A stretch of 64,000 nucleotides of DNA, taken from Sequoia sempervirens. Its lineage: Eukaryota > Streptophyta > Pinopsida > Cupressales > Cupressaceae. The notes beneath the pieces are model-generated. The model saw only the letters and a list, made by a program, of their open reading frames with translations, was not told the origin of the DNA and did no database searches. Below are positions 11,587-24,589 of this stretch, one piece after another. Both the position numbers and the translations under genes were made by a program. Where the stretch lies: contig VDFB02193867.1 of the NCBI GenBank assembly GCA_007258455.2, positions 568,159,469 to 568,223,468 of the forward strand, in the 5' to 3' direction. How positions within the stretch are numbered: position 1 is the first letter of the stretch; every line of letters begins with the position of its first letter.

Positions 11587-14492
11587 TCAATAGCTTTCTT
11601 GAAGAAGTTTCTTTGCTAAGATACATGCACTTGAATGAAAATTTTGAAACTCCTGATCTACTTTGTTGATACCGGAGTTAACTTTGTATTTGTGCACACA
11701 TCGTGATAGACTTCCTTCTGAATTCTTATGATGAAGGGTCATTTCCAACACATGGCCAATGTGAGAATTGGATATTATACGTGGAGGCATGGATGGAGTT
11801 TGTTTAGGAATAAAAGATGGATTGGTTGATAGTTTGGAACCTTTGAGTCTCCAAACTTGGGAAGATGAGCAATGATGGGTGGATACGGAAGTGTGTATGA
11901 CATTAGGACCAACTACTTGGTATACTTTGTACATCACTTGAGACTTGCCTTCTTTGTTTTGTGCAGACATCTTTGATGGATAATTTTCCATTTTTTGTTT
12001 TTCCCCATAGTTTCTTTGACTAATGGAGTCTAATAGGGATAATCTTTTTATTTTTTTTGGTATCCATGTGTATTTGATTTGTCCATTATGCTTATCAACT
12101 TCTTTTGCTTTGATGATGTTCTTCTTGCTTTGATTGGCATATTTATTTTAATATTGGTCCCAATTTTTGGATGGGGTGATGGGTGGACGAAGATTCATGA
12201 CGTGGTTGGTTGTAGTATTGGCATTAGTTTCATGATAAGGATTCTTCGTGCTCCCTATGTTGATGTTTGTTTGAGACATAGTTTCCCCCAATATGGTGGT
12301 AGTAGTACCTTTGTTCCTTGATTTTGATTGTTTTGAGATGTCTTGTTCAGTAAGCATGCTCTAATAAATTACCACTACAGATGATGTTATTTCAATTTGT
12401 TGCTCTACTGACTTCAAAATATCCTATTCTATCTGACCTATTTCATTGAGTGGATAATGTTGGATATCTTTATACATGGTGTCCTCAGTCTGAATTTGGG
12501 ATATATCTGATCTTGATGTTGACAACTCAATTTGACTGTAGGAATCAATAATTTGCTCTTTTTGTGTCATAATGTCAGGAGTAAATGAATCATGTTTTGA
12601 ATGAAGATTATCTATGTGTCCATCCATAGAAATCATCTCATGGGTAGATGGAGGAGTATGTGCTATGTGGATATGATCATCTTGTATAGATAGGAGAGTG
12701 TCCATTAGACCATTGTAGTAGCTTGGAGATACAAACTCTTGATCTTGAATGATTTCATAATTTCTTTCGACATGCTTTAGATCAAATTTTTGACATGGGT
12801 CAGTTTCAAAGGATGGATTGCTTATAAGGGTTTCTTGGATATCTTCATGAGGAATGGGAAGTGGCTCAATATCCTCTTGAGCTTTGAGTGGATCTAGATC
12901 AAGTGTTGAGTTGATAATTTCTTTAGTATCTATAACCATGACATCAAAGGATGTCAATATGTCTTGGAAAGGACCATTGCTAGACTTTGGTGAAATATTT
13001 TGATCATTCTTTGGAATAAATTCTTGAGATATGTCCTCTAACTCGTAAGGCAATGTAGAGACATTTTCAATATGAACAATGGTCGATGGATCGTAGATTA
13101 TGTCAATGGGATCAAATAATTCTAACACTCCTTGAAGTAGATCACTAAAAAGTGGCTCTTGATGTATGGTGAGTTGGTCATCGGATGAGGTGGAAACATC
13201 TTCAATGTGCTCATTGATGGATAGGTCTTGATCATTGTTTTCAATAATTGTGGTGGAGAGATTGTCAATGCTATCGCTAGTGGTTCAATCTTCATCATTG
13301 TCCCCAATAGTGATTATCTTTTTATGAATAAGGTCTTGGATGATATTTTTAAATCGAATACAATTTGATTTTGTGTATCCCTTTACTTTGTGAAAGTTAC
13401 AAAGTGCTTCTCGTTATACCCTGGTGGTTTAACTAGGGGCTCTTGATACTTCTTACAAACAGGGAGTTTGATGAGATTTTCTTGTACCAATTGTTGCATG
13501 ACTGATTCAATTGGTCTCCCAAGTGGTGTGTATTTTTGTTTGTTACCTTGTAAGACTTGTACTTTAAATTGACCTTGTAGTGATTGATTTTGGAGATGTG
13601 GTGATTGATCTTTGAGATGGGGTGATTGGGTTTGTTGTTGATGTTATTGATCTTGATATCCAACCTCTTGACATTGGAGATATTGTTCTTGATGTGGTTG
13701 TGGACACAACTCAATGCTTTGATGGCATGGTTTAACCAATGGAAGAGTGTATTGATTTTGGAGTGAAGATGTGTATTGGCTCAATAATTCAATTAGTTTG
13801 GAAAGTGAAGCAAGTTGATCTACCAAAATTTGATCTTGATTTTGATTTTGACTCCCTTGATATAGTTGATCTAGCTTTTTTTCAACCAGATTTGGAATGT
13901 AAACTTGTGGTGTTTGCATGGGATCATGGACAATTTGATTTTGGATAATGTTCTAACTTGGGGTGATTCTTAGATTTGGCATGATAGGTTGAAATTGAAC
14001 ATTGTTGTGTTTTGGAATCATATTTCCTTGATTTTACATGGTGTTACCTTGACTTGGATTAATACATGGAGCCATTAACATCTTGTTTGGACTTTGAACA
14101 ACATTTGTATGATTCGCAAACATATTTATCCCAAAGTTTTCCAAGTGTGGTTTTGAAATATTCATGTTTGGTAAACTTGTACTTGGTATATTCACATTTG
14201 GCATGTATGGATTTGGTGGGATAATGTTGTTCATTTGAAGACTCATGCATTGATTGTTTGGTTGATAGATTTGTAGGTTTGTACTTTGATTTAAATCTAC
14301 CATAGGAAAAGGTGTTCCAAACTTTTGACTAGGCATACTCACATTTGTTGTACCATCGAGGTTTGTAGGAGATAATGATCTCATGTATATATTGTATAAA
14401 TGTGAGTTTTGATAATCAATTGGAATTGTAAGGATTTGATAGTTTGGTTGACTTGGATTACTCATGATGTATGGATCAAGTTTATATTCCAT
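11587..14492 (-). pseudogene. gag: Ty3/gypsy-type gag remnant with downstream acidic region
   Basis: Read right to left, the N-terminal part (14492-14034) is a 152-codon Asn/Pro/Ser/Gln-rich, probably disordered segment. It is followed by a Gln-rich stretch (13919-13644). Next comes the typical C-terminal gag block of plant gypsy elements: a PLGRP-containing helix (near 13530), a PPGYN motif, then a Cys/His finger. After the finger an Asp/Ile/His-rich acidic open frame of 234 codons (13128-12424) and a 134-codon block (11991-11587) follow. I recognise no function in either. Gag normally coats element RNA in the cytoplasm. No protease, RT or integrase follows, so the pol part has been lost or was never present. 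Several frameshifts and stops make this non-functional. The lineage within Ty3/gypsy is not determined. Confidence 0.65.
13310..13404 (-). other. Cys/His finger block of gypsy gag, with a one-base deletion
   Basis: On the minus strand the pattern CxFHxxxGYxxxxC is followed by an NIIQDLI helix. This matches the C-FH-GH-C...IQDLI block common in plant gypsy gag proteins, with His replaced by Tyr in GH. The upstream PLGRP...PPGYNEKHF segment lies one frame away. A single T missing near 13401 accounts for the shift. This block is the basis for the family call. Confidence 0.7.
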
Positions 14493-17400
14493 GTTCTTCT
14501 TGTGTTTTGACCTTTTTTGTGAAAGTGAACCTCAATGGTGTTCAAGACCAATGATGAGATGAAGGAGGAAAGGGGTGAGTGATATGGGTGTTGAACTTTT
14601 AGGAACTTTGGATCAATGCTAGACTTAGGGCTTGATTTTGATTGGTTTGATTTGGATAATGAACTTGTAAACCCTAATATGTTTAGATGTCATCTTAGGA
14701 TGAACTTGTTCAAAGGTGTGTTGATTTAACTAAGTGTGTGAGGAAGGATTCATCAACACACACCTAACTAAATAGATGATTTTTATTTGGTTTAAGGATG
14801 TACCCAAGTCTAGATAATGATGTTTCCAAAGCTCTAAATTTGTTTGTGAGATGGGATGATTTATTTTTTAGATAGAATGAAGTGTTTGATTTGATCCTAA
14901 ATGAACCTAACAAGGACCCTATTTACAAGACCAATATAGTGAAGAACATGCTTTTCTCTAAGAGTAATTCAAAACCAAAAGACCAATGTTTGCATGAAAA
15001 CCATATGACCAAAAGATACCAAGCACATGTGTGGGGTCCAATTGTTTTTTAACTTTTCTTAATGAGTTCTTTTTAACAAAAACACACTCTTGATTAGCTT
15101 TTGAAACTAGATTTCCAATGTCCTAATTCTCTTTCATCCCACAAAGTCCATTATGTGGAAATCTAGAAAATCAAGGAATTTTTTTTTAAATGTTGACTTT
15201 AGTAGAAACAAATTGAGATGAAATTTAAATGCCTAGAAGCCTCTAAGGATGAGGATCCCAAGGGCAAGCAATAGTATGTGAATTCGTTCAAGGATATTTT
15301 CTTCTCCTAAAGGGTTTGAGATTTGATGCTCATATTGAATGTTTGTTTTCCAATGTTTTTGATCATGCAATGTGTTTTTATTTCAAGAACAATCATAGCC
15401 CTATGGATATTTGAGACAATACTTGATGAGTCCCCACTTGGACAAGTCTAGCTACACCTACTTTCAGCGAATGGTTAGATGCTTGACCACACAGATTCCC
15501 CCTTATAGTGCACTCACTTCTCGGGTCATCCAAGCATCATTATCCATGAATCTCCCATGGCATACTTTCAATTTCTACTAAAATTTGTAAAATTGTGGGG
15601 CGGCTTCAAAACAAACATTCTTGCACCAACAAATATAGATTAGGATTTTGGCCTTTCTAAACAAGGTTTTTAATGCGAGCATTCCATTCATGGGGGACCA
15701 TCCATGTGGCAAGAGACCATTGTTTCCCTTCTCGTTGGAATAATCCTCATGATACTTGTGTTTCTTCAAGTACCCACACTTATATCCCAGGTGGAAGTCG
15801 CTTGGCTTTAGTGCACATTCCTGGTTGGGTCGTTCCCTTGGGTGATTACTTTTTCCCCAAAACAAGCCCTCTAAGATAATCAAAAGTGAGCAAACATATC
15901 CGTAGTTCAATCAATATTTGTTAAGAAACAAAGAGAGAACACACACAATATGTTCCACTCACACTCACAAGTTGTGTTCAATTTTAAAGTCCAAATTGAA
16001 GTGTGTGGGTAATTATTTACACAACTTAATGGACCACCAAGAGGCCTTTTGATTCTCAAGATCATCATGAGGCGTGAGAGAAGTGCATACGTCCTTTTAG
16101 TGATATTAATTTGAGTAAGTAATTACAAGAAAAAGAAACACTTGTTCATTTTAAGTCCACAAAGAAAAAGTGAATTCTTTTTATAGCACCAAATCAAATG
16201 TTGAATTTTCCTTGTTCAATTGTTAGCCTCAAATGAAATCTAGTGAGTTTTTCCTAAGATTCATTTTAAGCCCTTTGTAGCAAAGATTGAAATGTTCTTT
16301 TTAGAGCCCAAAAGGATGTGAGTTGATCTAAAACAGAAAACTAAAGCATAGAATGGAAGCTCTTTAAAGCATTTAAAAATGCTTTGTCAATTTCAAGTTC
16401 AATGCTCAATTTTTTTTTCAACTCCAATCTGCTTGTTATTCTCCTAAATTTTTTCACCTTGCTACACCATTAACTTCAAGAAATCCTTCTGAGTAATTTT
16501 TTTTTTCTTCCCAAGATCACTTTCAAATTGAACTTACAAAACCCATTTCACGAGTTGTTCAAAACATCAATCTATGGATACCATCTTTACAGTCTATTGT
16601 TCAAATTCAATTTAATTTGAACATACTGAAGTCAAATACTTAATCAAACCCCTGCATGATATAGCATCAAAACATTAATCCACAAATGCATTCAAGTTCA
16701 TTTTCTACAAAGTATACTAAAGGACTGTGGAAACCTTTATGTTATTAATCAAAAAATCCCTATTTGACCTTCCAACCTCTTCAACATATTGTTGCATACA
16801 AAGATGCCATTGCTAGTTTTATTTTGATTCAATAAAAATTAATCCCTTGTTAATTTTCCACAACTTTCTAATAATAAAAACAAAAAACTTCTATCTTTGC
16901 ACACTTCACTATTTTCAAAAGATCACCACACATCACCCTTGTTAATTGTCCACTCAAAATGAGACATCACCATACATTGCAAGCTACTGAAAAAAACAAA
17001 ACACTTTCATCATTGGATGTGGCTTCCTCAAATTTCAAGAGATAACATCACTGTGAACCACACAAAGTATCTTCCAAATACTAAGAGATAAAATTAATCT
17101 AGGTAGCCGCTACACAATTTTAGTTCAAGGTCAAATAGAGCTATATTTGACTAACATATATGCTAATTTATTTTGAGCTAACCATTCATAATCGAACTCA
17201 CTAACATAACCACCAGTTTATCATAATATCGTGCAAATACTTGCCATCATTATCAAGTTTACAAGGAGACGTATGATAGGAGGCGACGGTTGAATTTGGT
17301 GCAATTTTCGGACATGAAAATATTTTCATCAAGCACTGAAAGATATTACAAAATCTATCCAGTATCCCAACGAAATCACAAAGAGTTGAAGACACGCATT

Positions 17401-18526
17401 TCCCAACTATGGAAACTATTGACTCTAAAATTGAATTGGGGCATGAGGACCGGGGATTTCCATCTCACATTAACATATTGACATAGACTTTAATGTCTCC
17501 ACCAATGAAACTGGAAAATAAAAATTGATACAATTGATTGCCTACGCGAAAATCTGAAAACTCTTAATGAAAGTCTGGCATAAACAAAAGACCCTCTCAG
17601 CTGGCAGTTTGGAGTGAACTAGTTGTAGGATATGCATAAAATAACTTTGTTGAAAGGCTCTAGAAACTTTCAAGCAAATGTAATTGACAAGGCATATGAA
17701 TTTTCAAAAGGATATCATCAGTATTTATGATGCAGGCGGTGAGATTGTATCACGTTTTGGCATATTTAGTGACATTTCTTTGTTTGCATTACTCCTAAGG
17801 TAATCACGATCTAATACAACCAATAAGAAAATCTTCTCAACTGCCCCAAAATGGATTGCAAAGATAAACACACAAAACCAAAATGCTATATGCGGCCTAA
17901 AACTAGACAAACCTAATGCACATTGGGTAGACAATCTTAAACATGCAACTCTATAATCAAAGGTCTAATGTTCTATGCATGCTCCTTCCCATAATCAATG
18001 TCAGTACTCCAAATCACGCAGAAGATTCCCTGGACAATGATAGGAAAAGAAAACTTAAAGGACACAATAGTCATTATTTAGTGCACTACAACAAAGTTTG
18101 AATTCTTCTTTCATCCATCCTACACAGCCATTGATTAGTGAAAGCAACAATATTAAATGAGAAGATAGCAATATTGATGAGATTAGTAGAAATATTAATT
18201 AGAGAATCATAGTCAAAGCACGTTACATTTTGACAACAATCCTCTAAGATATGTGATTTCAAAGAATGCATTGATTGTATGATATGTGTAAAGTAGATTT
18301 TGAAAAGACATAAGAAACTTTGCCAGCATCCTCATTCTAGACAATCAAAAATGAAACAAATGAGTGGTATTTTAAAATCTTGACTCCAAGATATCCTCTA
18401 ATATGGCAAACAAACCTTTTTCAAGGTCCAAAGTCTAAATCATCATAACAAGAAATATCAATAGGTTGAGTAAATCTCAAAGCTCTTATTTAGTATTTCT
18501 TCTAGGTATTCTTCCCAAGGTTCAGT
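14493..18526. other. unassigned decayed DNA between two retroelements
   Basis: The stretch 14493-15900 is the side on which the 5' leader and LTR of the minus-strand gypsy remnant would lie, but no PBS or LTR end was found. It holds a 110-codon minus ORF (15578-15910) without recognisable domains. The stretch 15900-18526 is more complex and less repetitive than its surroundings. It has small ORFs only (17201-17395, 17725-17934, 18086-18271) and nothing recognisable. Confidence 0.35.
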
Positions 18527-21500
18527 TGTAAGGCATACTATAGCCCGTCATGCAAACCCCAGAGAACACACACAATGCAAATAATTTTTTTTAAAAATAA
18601 CAAAAGTAAACATGCAATAACATTAAACCATAACCACATAACATATTACATAGCATTAACACACTTGGTTCTCTGGGGCACGCGAGGTTACATCGCAACA
18701 ACTAAATGGAAATAAAAATAAAGATTACAACATAACTATTAACTTTATAATAACCATAACAATGATACATCCCATAACCATGATGCGAGCATATAAACAT
18801 CGCATAATTACATCCATGATAAATCTCTTAATAGAGTTACAAATGATCCTAACTATTACATCATTGTTATCTGTTACATTACAATCTCTTGATAACAGAA
18901 ATTACATTGAGTTTCCCAGGCATGGGGATTGATACAAGAATAATGAAATATGTAATACAAATGTATCTTGGTACAACTCCACTTGGAATGTTGAGAAGAC
19001 AAAATGTTGATGGGGAACCCAACGGGTGCGGAGCACGTTCCACCCAACCATGTGAATTACAAGTAACTCACCCCCCGTGCTCAGAGGTGACGAGGAAGTG
19101 AACCCGACCATGAATGTCAAACCGACTCAACACATTATGATACAAATCTAATACAACTCAAAGCATACGATGAACAACCAACAACGTTCGCAGACCACAT
19201 GACAAGTTAAAACCAAGAAACTCATCACAATAACATGAAGTACTATCAATTAACAATCATGAATCAAATTCACAAAAAAAATTCAAAGAAACATCATAAA
19301 GAGATAACATCCAGAGGAACCGAACCAACACCCAAAATACTTTTCCAAATAAATCAGAACCAATATAAAGAACACAATTCCATAATAACTCTGAATCAAC
19401 CATTCAATACACCATTCCAATAGGCAACAAGAACAAGTCAGACGGGTGTCAAGTAGGGAGGGTCATCACATAACTCTCATGGGATCCCCTGGCTCTTCCT
19501 CCAACTGAGGCGCCGGCACCCACCTATGGATTCCCTAGCCCTATAATTAGAACAACATAAAAATAACAATATCCAGAGGCAACAAGAAACAAGAACAACA
19601 AGGATGTCTAGTGGAGAGTGTCATCGCATGGTTTCACATGGATTCTCCAGACAACCTATCACAAGGTGCCGCCTCCATCTCTACATGGATTCTCCAGACA
19701 ACCAAGTTAAGGTGCCGCTTCCATCTATGGTTCTCCTGACAGCCTATCTCAAGGCGCCGCTCCATAGGGTTACTCATGCGGAGTCGTTAACCTTTCATGA
19801 TGACAAGGCAATGACCTTGCCAACCACGGCCTTCTCGGTCCCCTTTAGTCTGTGCTAGCACTAACAGGTGGATGAGGCTTCATCATTATCTTGTTAATGT
19901 TTTACTACCCATCCCCCTAAATTCTATTTTTAGGTTATCACTTGTTTAACTACTCTTACGTGGGTTCCCCTGGCACTTCCTCTTACCCGAGGCGCCGGCG
20001 CCCACGAAGAGCCACTCTCCCTATGACCCCTAACATAAATCAAAACTAGGCAAGGGTTGAACCAAAGCATAAGAAGCATAATACTACAACAGAACACGCG
20101 AGGCATTAACCCTCTCACAATAATTCATAACCAAAAGTTTTAACAACCGTTCAACCCTTCCTAACAGAATGCCAATAAGCTTCAACTCCAAAAGTATAAC
20201 CAACACGAGGATAACACTTAAAGATAAACTCAAAATGAGACATACGAGGCAAATCCATCTCGCGATACATCGTAATCACAACGACTACAACCACGTACAA
20301 CCATTCCAGATAATACAGCTCAAATTCATGCAATATTCTAATCACAAAGATACAAGTATAAACATCAAAGAATCTAAAACATGCCTCTGAGAAGACCAAG
20401 GTTCACAATAGTCCAAAAGAGGTTCAAAACACAACAGAATTCCTACAAGGATAAAGTCAATAACAATAAATAGAAGACAATAACAAAACCACACGAGTTT
20501 CTAACTCGAGAAGACGATTCGACCAACTACGTATAATATCTCTATTTTATTCGACATAGACTCAAAAATAAAGAACACTAAAATTAATAACAATTTATCT
20601 AATTTATTTTCTTTAATTATTCCAAGATAATAATTTCATGCTTACCCAACTAAATCACTTTCAAAAAAAATAAAATAATATATATCTATATATATATATT
20701 TATTTTGTTTTATTTTAATTTAAAGCATGACTGAAACACCTATATATACATATTAATCACTAATCTTAATAATGATAATCAATTAGTATAAATAAATAAA
20801 TAAATAAATAATAAACAAGATATATATAAATTTATTTATATACTATATATATAAAAATAAACAAAAACAAAAAATAATAGAATTGAAAGGTTCTACCCAA
20901 GGCATGCAGCCTTGAGTCCCCCAAGGTCTCTGGCCGATTGGGTCTGCTGGCCTCCCCGATTTGCTCAAAAATCCCTTGGACTACCTAGGCTGCCGCAGAT
21001 GTAGGAGGAGAGGGGGGCCAGTGCGACGACAGGCCAACCCACCCCTTCCATAAATTCAAACAATAGAATTTTTGCAAATAATAATTTTGATTTCTTTTTT
21101 TCTTTTTTTCTTTTTAAGTTTTATTTTATATATATATATATATTTTTAAAAGGCACGGAAAACCAAGACAAATTCCACTCGCACAGTACAGACGCGGAAT
21201 TTGAAAGTTTCAATTTTCATTTTTTCTTAAAGTATAAATATTTCAAACAAAAGATTTAAATAAAAAGGCACACAAGGATATATATATATATATGAAATCT
21301 CTATATATATTTAATATATATATTTTTTGAAGAATATATATATAATTACATAAACACAGATAATTTAATTTTTTCTATAAAATACAGAATCATCACATAT
21401 ATAAAATGCATATTAAAGATAATCGAAATAAAATAAAATTTTAAATTTATTTAAACACAAAGATTGATCCTCAGTAACCATAAGAGTGGGCAATTGGAAT

Positions 21501-23084
21501 TCGACAGAGTTTTATTTCAATTTGTTTGCAAAGCATTATTTCTAATCTCTACATGGATTTTCTTTTCAAAGGAAAACCTATTTGTTTATTCATTTTCTAA
21601 TCTCAAGAAAATAATTTAAATCTAAATCACAAGCAGATTCTTTTGTTTATTTATAACCCAATTCATTCAAATCATAATTTTTATTTATTTATTTTGCAGA
21701 TTCAGAAAATCAAAGGTAGAGACGGGAACCTGGAGTCCTACGCTTCTTTGAGAATCTGAAGACGCTGGTTCCTAACGGCCTTTACGAAGAGCTCCTCCTT
21801 GCTTCGAATCTCCTCTGAGTCCGTGCTCAAATCTTGAACCCCATCCTTTGTTCAGAAGACTCCAAAATAACTAGTAATAGATTTTCAAAACCCTTTCCTA
21901 GAACTCCCTTTCCCCTTAGCAAAAAGGTCAAAATCCCCCTTTTCTTCAGATTCAAAAATACCTACTAATTTGTGCAACTTCTCAATCCCTAATTTCCTGT
22001 GTGTGAAAACTTACCAAAAATTCTTAATTAAATAAAAGATAATATCCCTCTCTTCTCAAAAACTCTAAAAATAAAAAATAAAAGAAAATCATTCTTTAAA
22101 AGCTAGCTTTTTTTTCCAGATCTCTATTCCTATTGGCTCACACAATCTTTTCATTCTTTTATTTGTTTTATTGTTTTAATTTCCATTTTTGCAACTTTTT
22201 TGTACATCACATTACATATTTATTTTAAATAAATTATTCTAATAATTATCCTCCACCAGATAATTGATTAAAATAATTAAAACACAGTTAGTATATATAA
22301 TTATCATTTAATTGTAATATATGATTTTCAAAAATAATTAAATCATTTAAATATTTAAATACCATTTAATCCAACATTAAAAATAAATAATTTATTTCAA
22401 TCATTAAGATAAATCATAACTATAAATGCCCTCATAAATAAAATAAGACAAAACACATAACACGACACACAATGACGACAATTACATAAAAATCAACTAT
22501 ACCAAACAATGAGACGACTTGACATCATGGAACGGGAGGACTTCATCGTCACCTCTGTATCAACATTTATCCATTGGGTTATTTGGTGCTCGCCCTGTCC
22601 TGCCGAAGCAGGTGGAATCGAGACTTATACCTGCAATCCTGCATACAAACGAAGTTGTGTACATGTGTATATATACATAACATCAAAGCATTAAATCAAA
22701 ATACTGCATTGTGAGAAGGAATCGCAACATAGCAGGGCACTCGTGAACGAGTGATGCCATATTGTCCTTCATCACACCTATTCTACAATTATAATATAAC
22801 CAATAAATCAACATTTCTAACTAGCAATCATCTCATAACATATCTAATTAAATCACTACATCATATCATAATTATGAAAATGAACTAACATCTAACCAAC
22901 CACAATGTCAAATGAAATAATCAAATCCTCAAGTGCATAAACATAATCACCAACAGTCTACTAATGGAATACAACATCATCATATGTCTAACTATCCAAC
23001 TCAAACAATATCATCATCGTCACAAGTAGCAAACAACCGCATTGAAAAATACTAAATCCTACCAGTAAGAGGAGGGGTATTACA
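18527..23084 (-). repeat. 3' LTR (left copy) of the giant-LTR element
   Basis: This aligns with 23644-28013 from end to end. The outer end is damaged: TGTAA at 18527 is separated from GCCCG at about 18543 by roughly ten extra bases. The block 19000-20045 is almost identical to 24110-25150. The rest is far more diverged and shows many indels in AT-rich stretches (20560-20880, 21060-21430). A GC-rich patch at 20890-21055 interrupts the AT-rich sequence. The inner end GGGGTATTACA is intact at 23074-23084. Confidence 0.85.
19480..20012. repeat. degenerate ~45-bp repeats inside the left LTR
   Basis: Units of roughly GGATTCTCCAGACAACC...AAGGYGCCGCTCCATCTATGG recur at about 19481, 19638, 19686, 19729 and 19963. 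They share a CTCC/CCCTGG start and an AGGYGCCG core. An 84-codon open frame across them (19604-19858) is a by-product of the repeat. The same array occurs at 24590-25122. Confidence 0.7.
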
Positions 23085-23097
23085 TCCTCCCCCTCAT
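23085..23097 (-). other. polypurine tract of the giant-LTR element
   Basis: The minus strand reads ATGAGGGGGAGGA immediately before the 3' LTR start TGTAATACCCC. This is the expected plus-strand primer for reverse transcription. A second PPT-like copy lies at about 23267-23275. Confidence 0.85.
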
Positions 23098-23423
23098 AAA
23101 ATCGGCTTACTCCTGGAAGCCGGTAAACAAAGGAAATAAGATTCCCTAATACGGGAGGCATCCACCCACACCAAGACGGTGAACTAATCACCAATAGAGA
23201 ATAGAATCAAGCTCACACATAAGAGTAAAAATAATAATACAAGTATTAGTAACATGGGGGTATTACATCCTCCCCCCCAAGGATATGGCTTACTCCAGGA
23301 AGCCATTAAATAGATAAGAGTAAGCACACAACAACCACACAAAGAACATGCCACAAACCACACTCATAACTCACATCACTGGAAACCACATCACACAATG
23401 ACACAAGGGTTCATAGTGCATCC

Positions 23424-23484
23424 TTGATAGGAAGGATATCAGTGCATTGTGCACTACACCGAGGGTCCTATCCTTTCCTATCAA
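23424..23484 (-). other. stem-loop with palindromic tip in the 559-bp interior
   Basis: A 15-base left arm (23424-23438) pairs with a 16-base right arm (23469-23484), leaving a single bulged base. Inside, AGTGCA (23441-23446) pairs with TGCACT (23450-23455), and the self-complementary GTGCAC sits at 23449-23454. In the element's RNA the structure would lie about 140-200 nt downstream of the PBS, where retroviral and retrotransposon packaging and dimerisation signals are usually found. That role is inference. Confidence 0.6.
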
Positions 23485-23620
23485 TTTTCTGCACCTTCGA
23501 CCCTACACGGACTAACAGAAGAAACTTAGGTTCACAACAATGACAACAGTAAAGTGAAACTCTAGACTCAAGGGACTAAACGCAAGGTTACATAGTGAGC
23601 ACACATAGTGTCCAGTGTAT

Positions 23621-23640
23621 GAACCTAGGCTCTGATACCA
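23621..23640 (-). other. primer binding site (initiator Met tRNA type)
   Basis: On the minus strand this reads TGGTATCAGAGCCTAGGTTC. This is the common plant retrotransposon PBS complementary to the 3' end of initiator methionine tRNA. It starts 3 bases inside the 5' LTR end. It fixes the element's orientation. Confidence 0.93.
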
Positions 23641-24589
23641 AGTTGTAATGCCCGCATTGCAAACCCCAGAGAACACACACAATGCGAATAATTTTTTTTT
23701 TATATAACAAAAGTAAACATGCAATAACATTAAACCATAACCACATAGCATAATACATAGCATTAACACACTTGGTTCTCTGGGGCACGCGAGGTTACAT
23801 CGCAACAACTAACCAGAAATAAAAATAAAGATTACAACAATATCATTTATAATGATAACCAAGGATAAGGATACATCCAATAACCATGATGCGAGAATAA
23901 TAAACATTGCATAATTACATCCATGATAAATCTCTCAATAGAGTTACAAATGATCCTAACTATTACATCATCAAGTATACTGTTACATTACACAATCTCG
24001 ATAACAGTAAATTACATTGAATTTCCTAACATGGGGATTGATACAAGAATAATGAAACATGAAGTACAACTGATCACTGGTACAACTCCACTGCGGAAAG
24101 CTGAGAAGACAAGATGCTGATGGGGAACCCAATGGGTGCGGAGCACGTTCCACCCAACCATGTGAATTACAAGTAACTCACCCCCCGTGCTCAGAGGTGA
24201 CGAGGAAGTGAACCCGACCATGAATGTCAAACAGACTCAACACATTATGATACAAATCTAATACAACTCAAAGCATACGATGAACAACCAACAACGTTCG
24301 CAGACCACATGACAAGTTAAAACCAAGAAACTCATCACAATAACATGAAGTACTATCAATTAACAATCATGAATCAAATTCACAAAAAAAATTCAAAGAA
24401 ACATCATAAAGAGATAACATCCAGAGGAACCGAACCAACACCCAAAATACTTTTCCAAATAAATCAAAACCAATATAAAGAACACGATTCCATAATAACT
24501 TTGAATCAACCATTCAATACACCATTCTAATAGGCAACAAGAACAAGTCAGATGGGTGTCAAGTAGGGAGGGTCATCACATAACTCTCA

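Noticed and set aside
20560..21430. TATA-rich tracts as promoters
   Set aside because: Long (AT)n and ATAA runs make TATA words uninformative. No start site can be supported.
18889..24230. Paired ORFs at 18889-19120 and 23923-24230 as genes
   Set aside because: Shared only because the LTRs are homologous. No motif, and overlapping frames on both strands.
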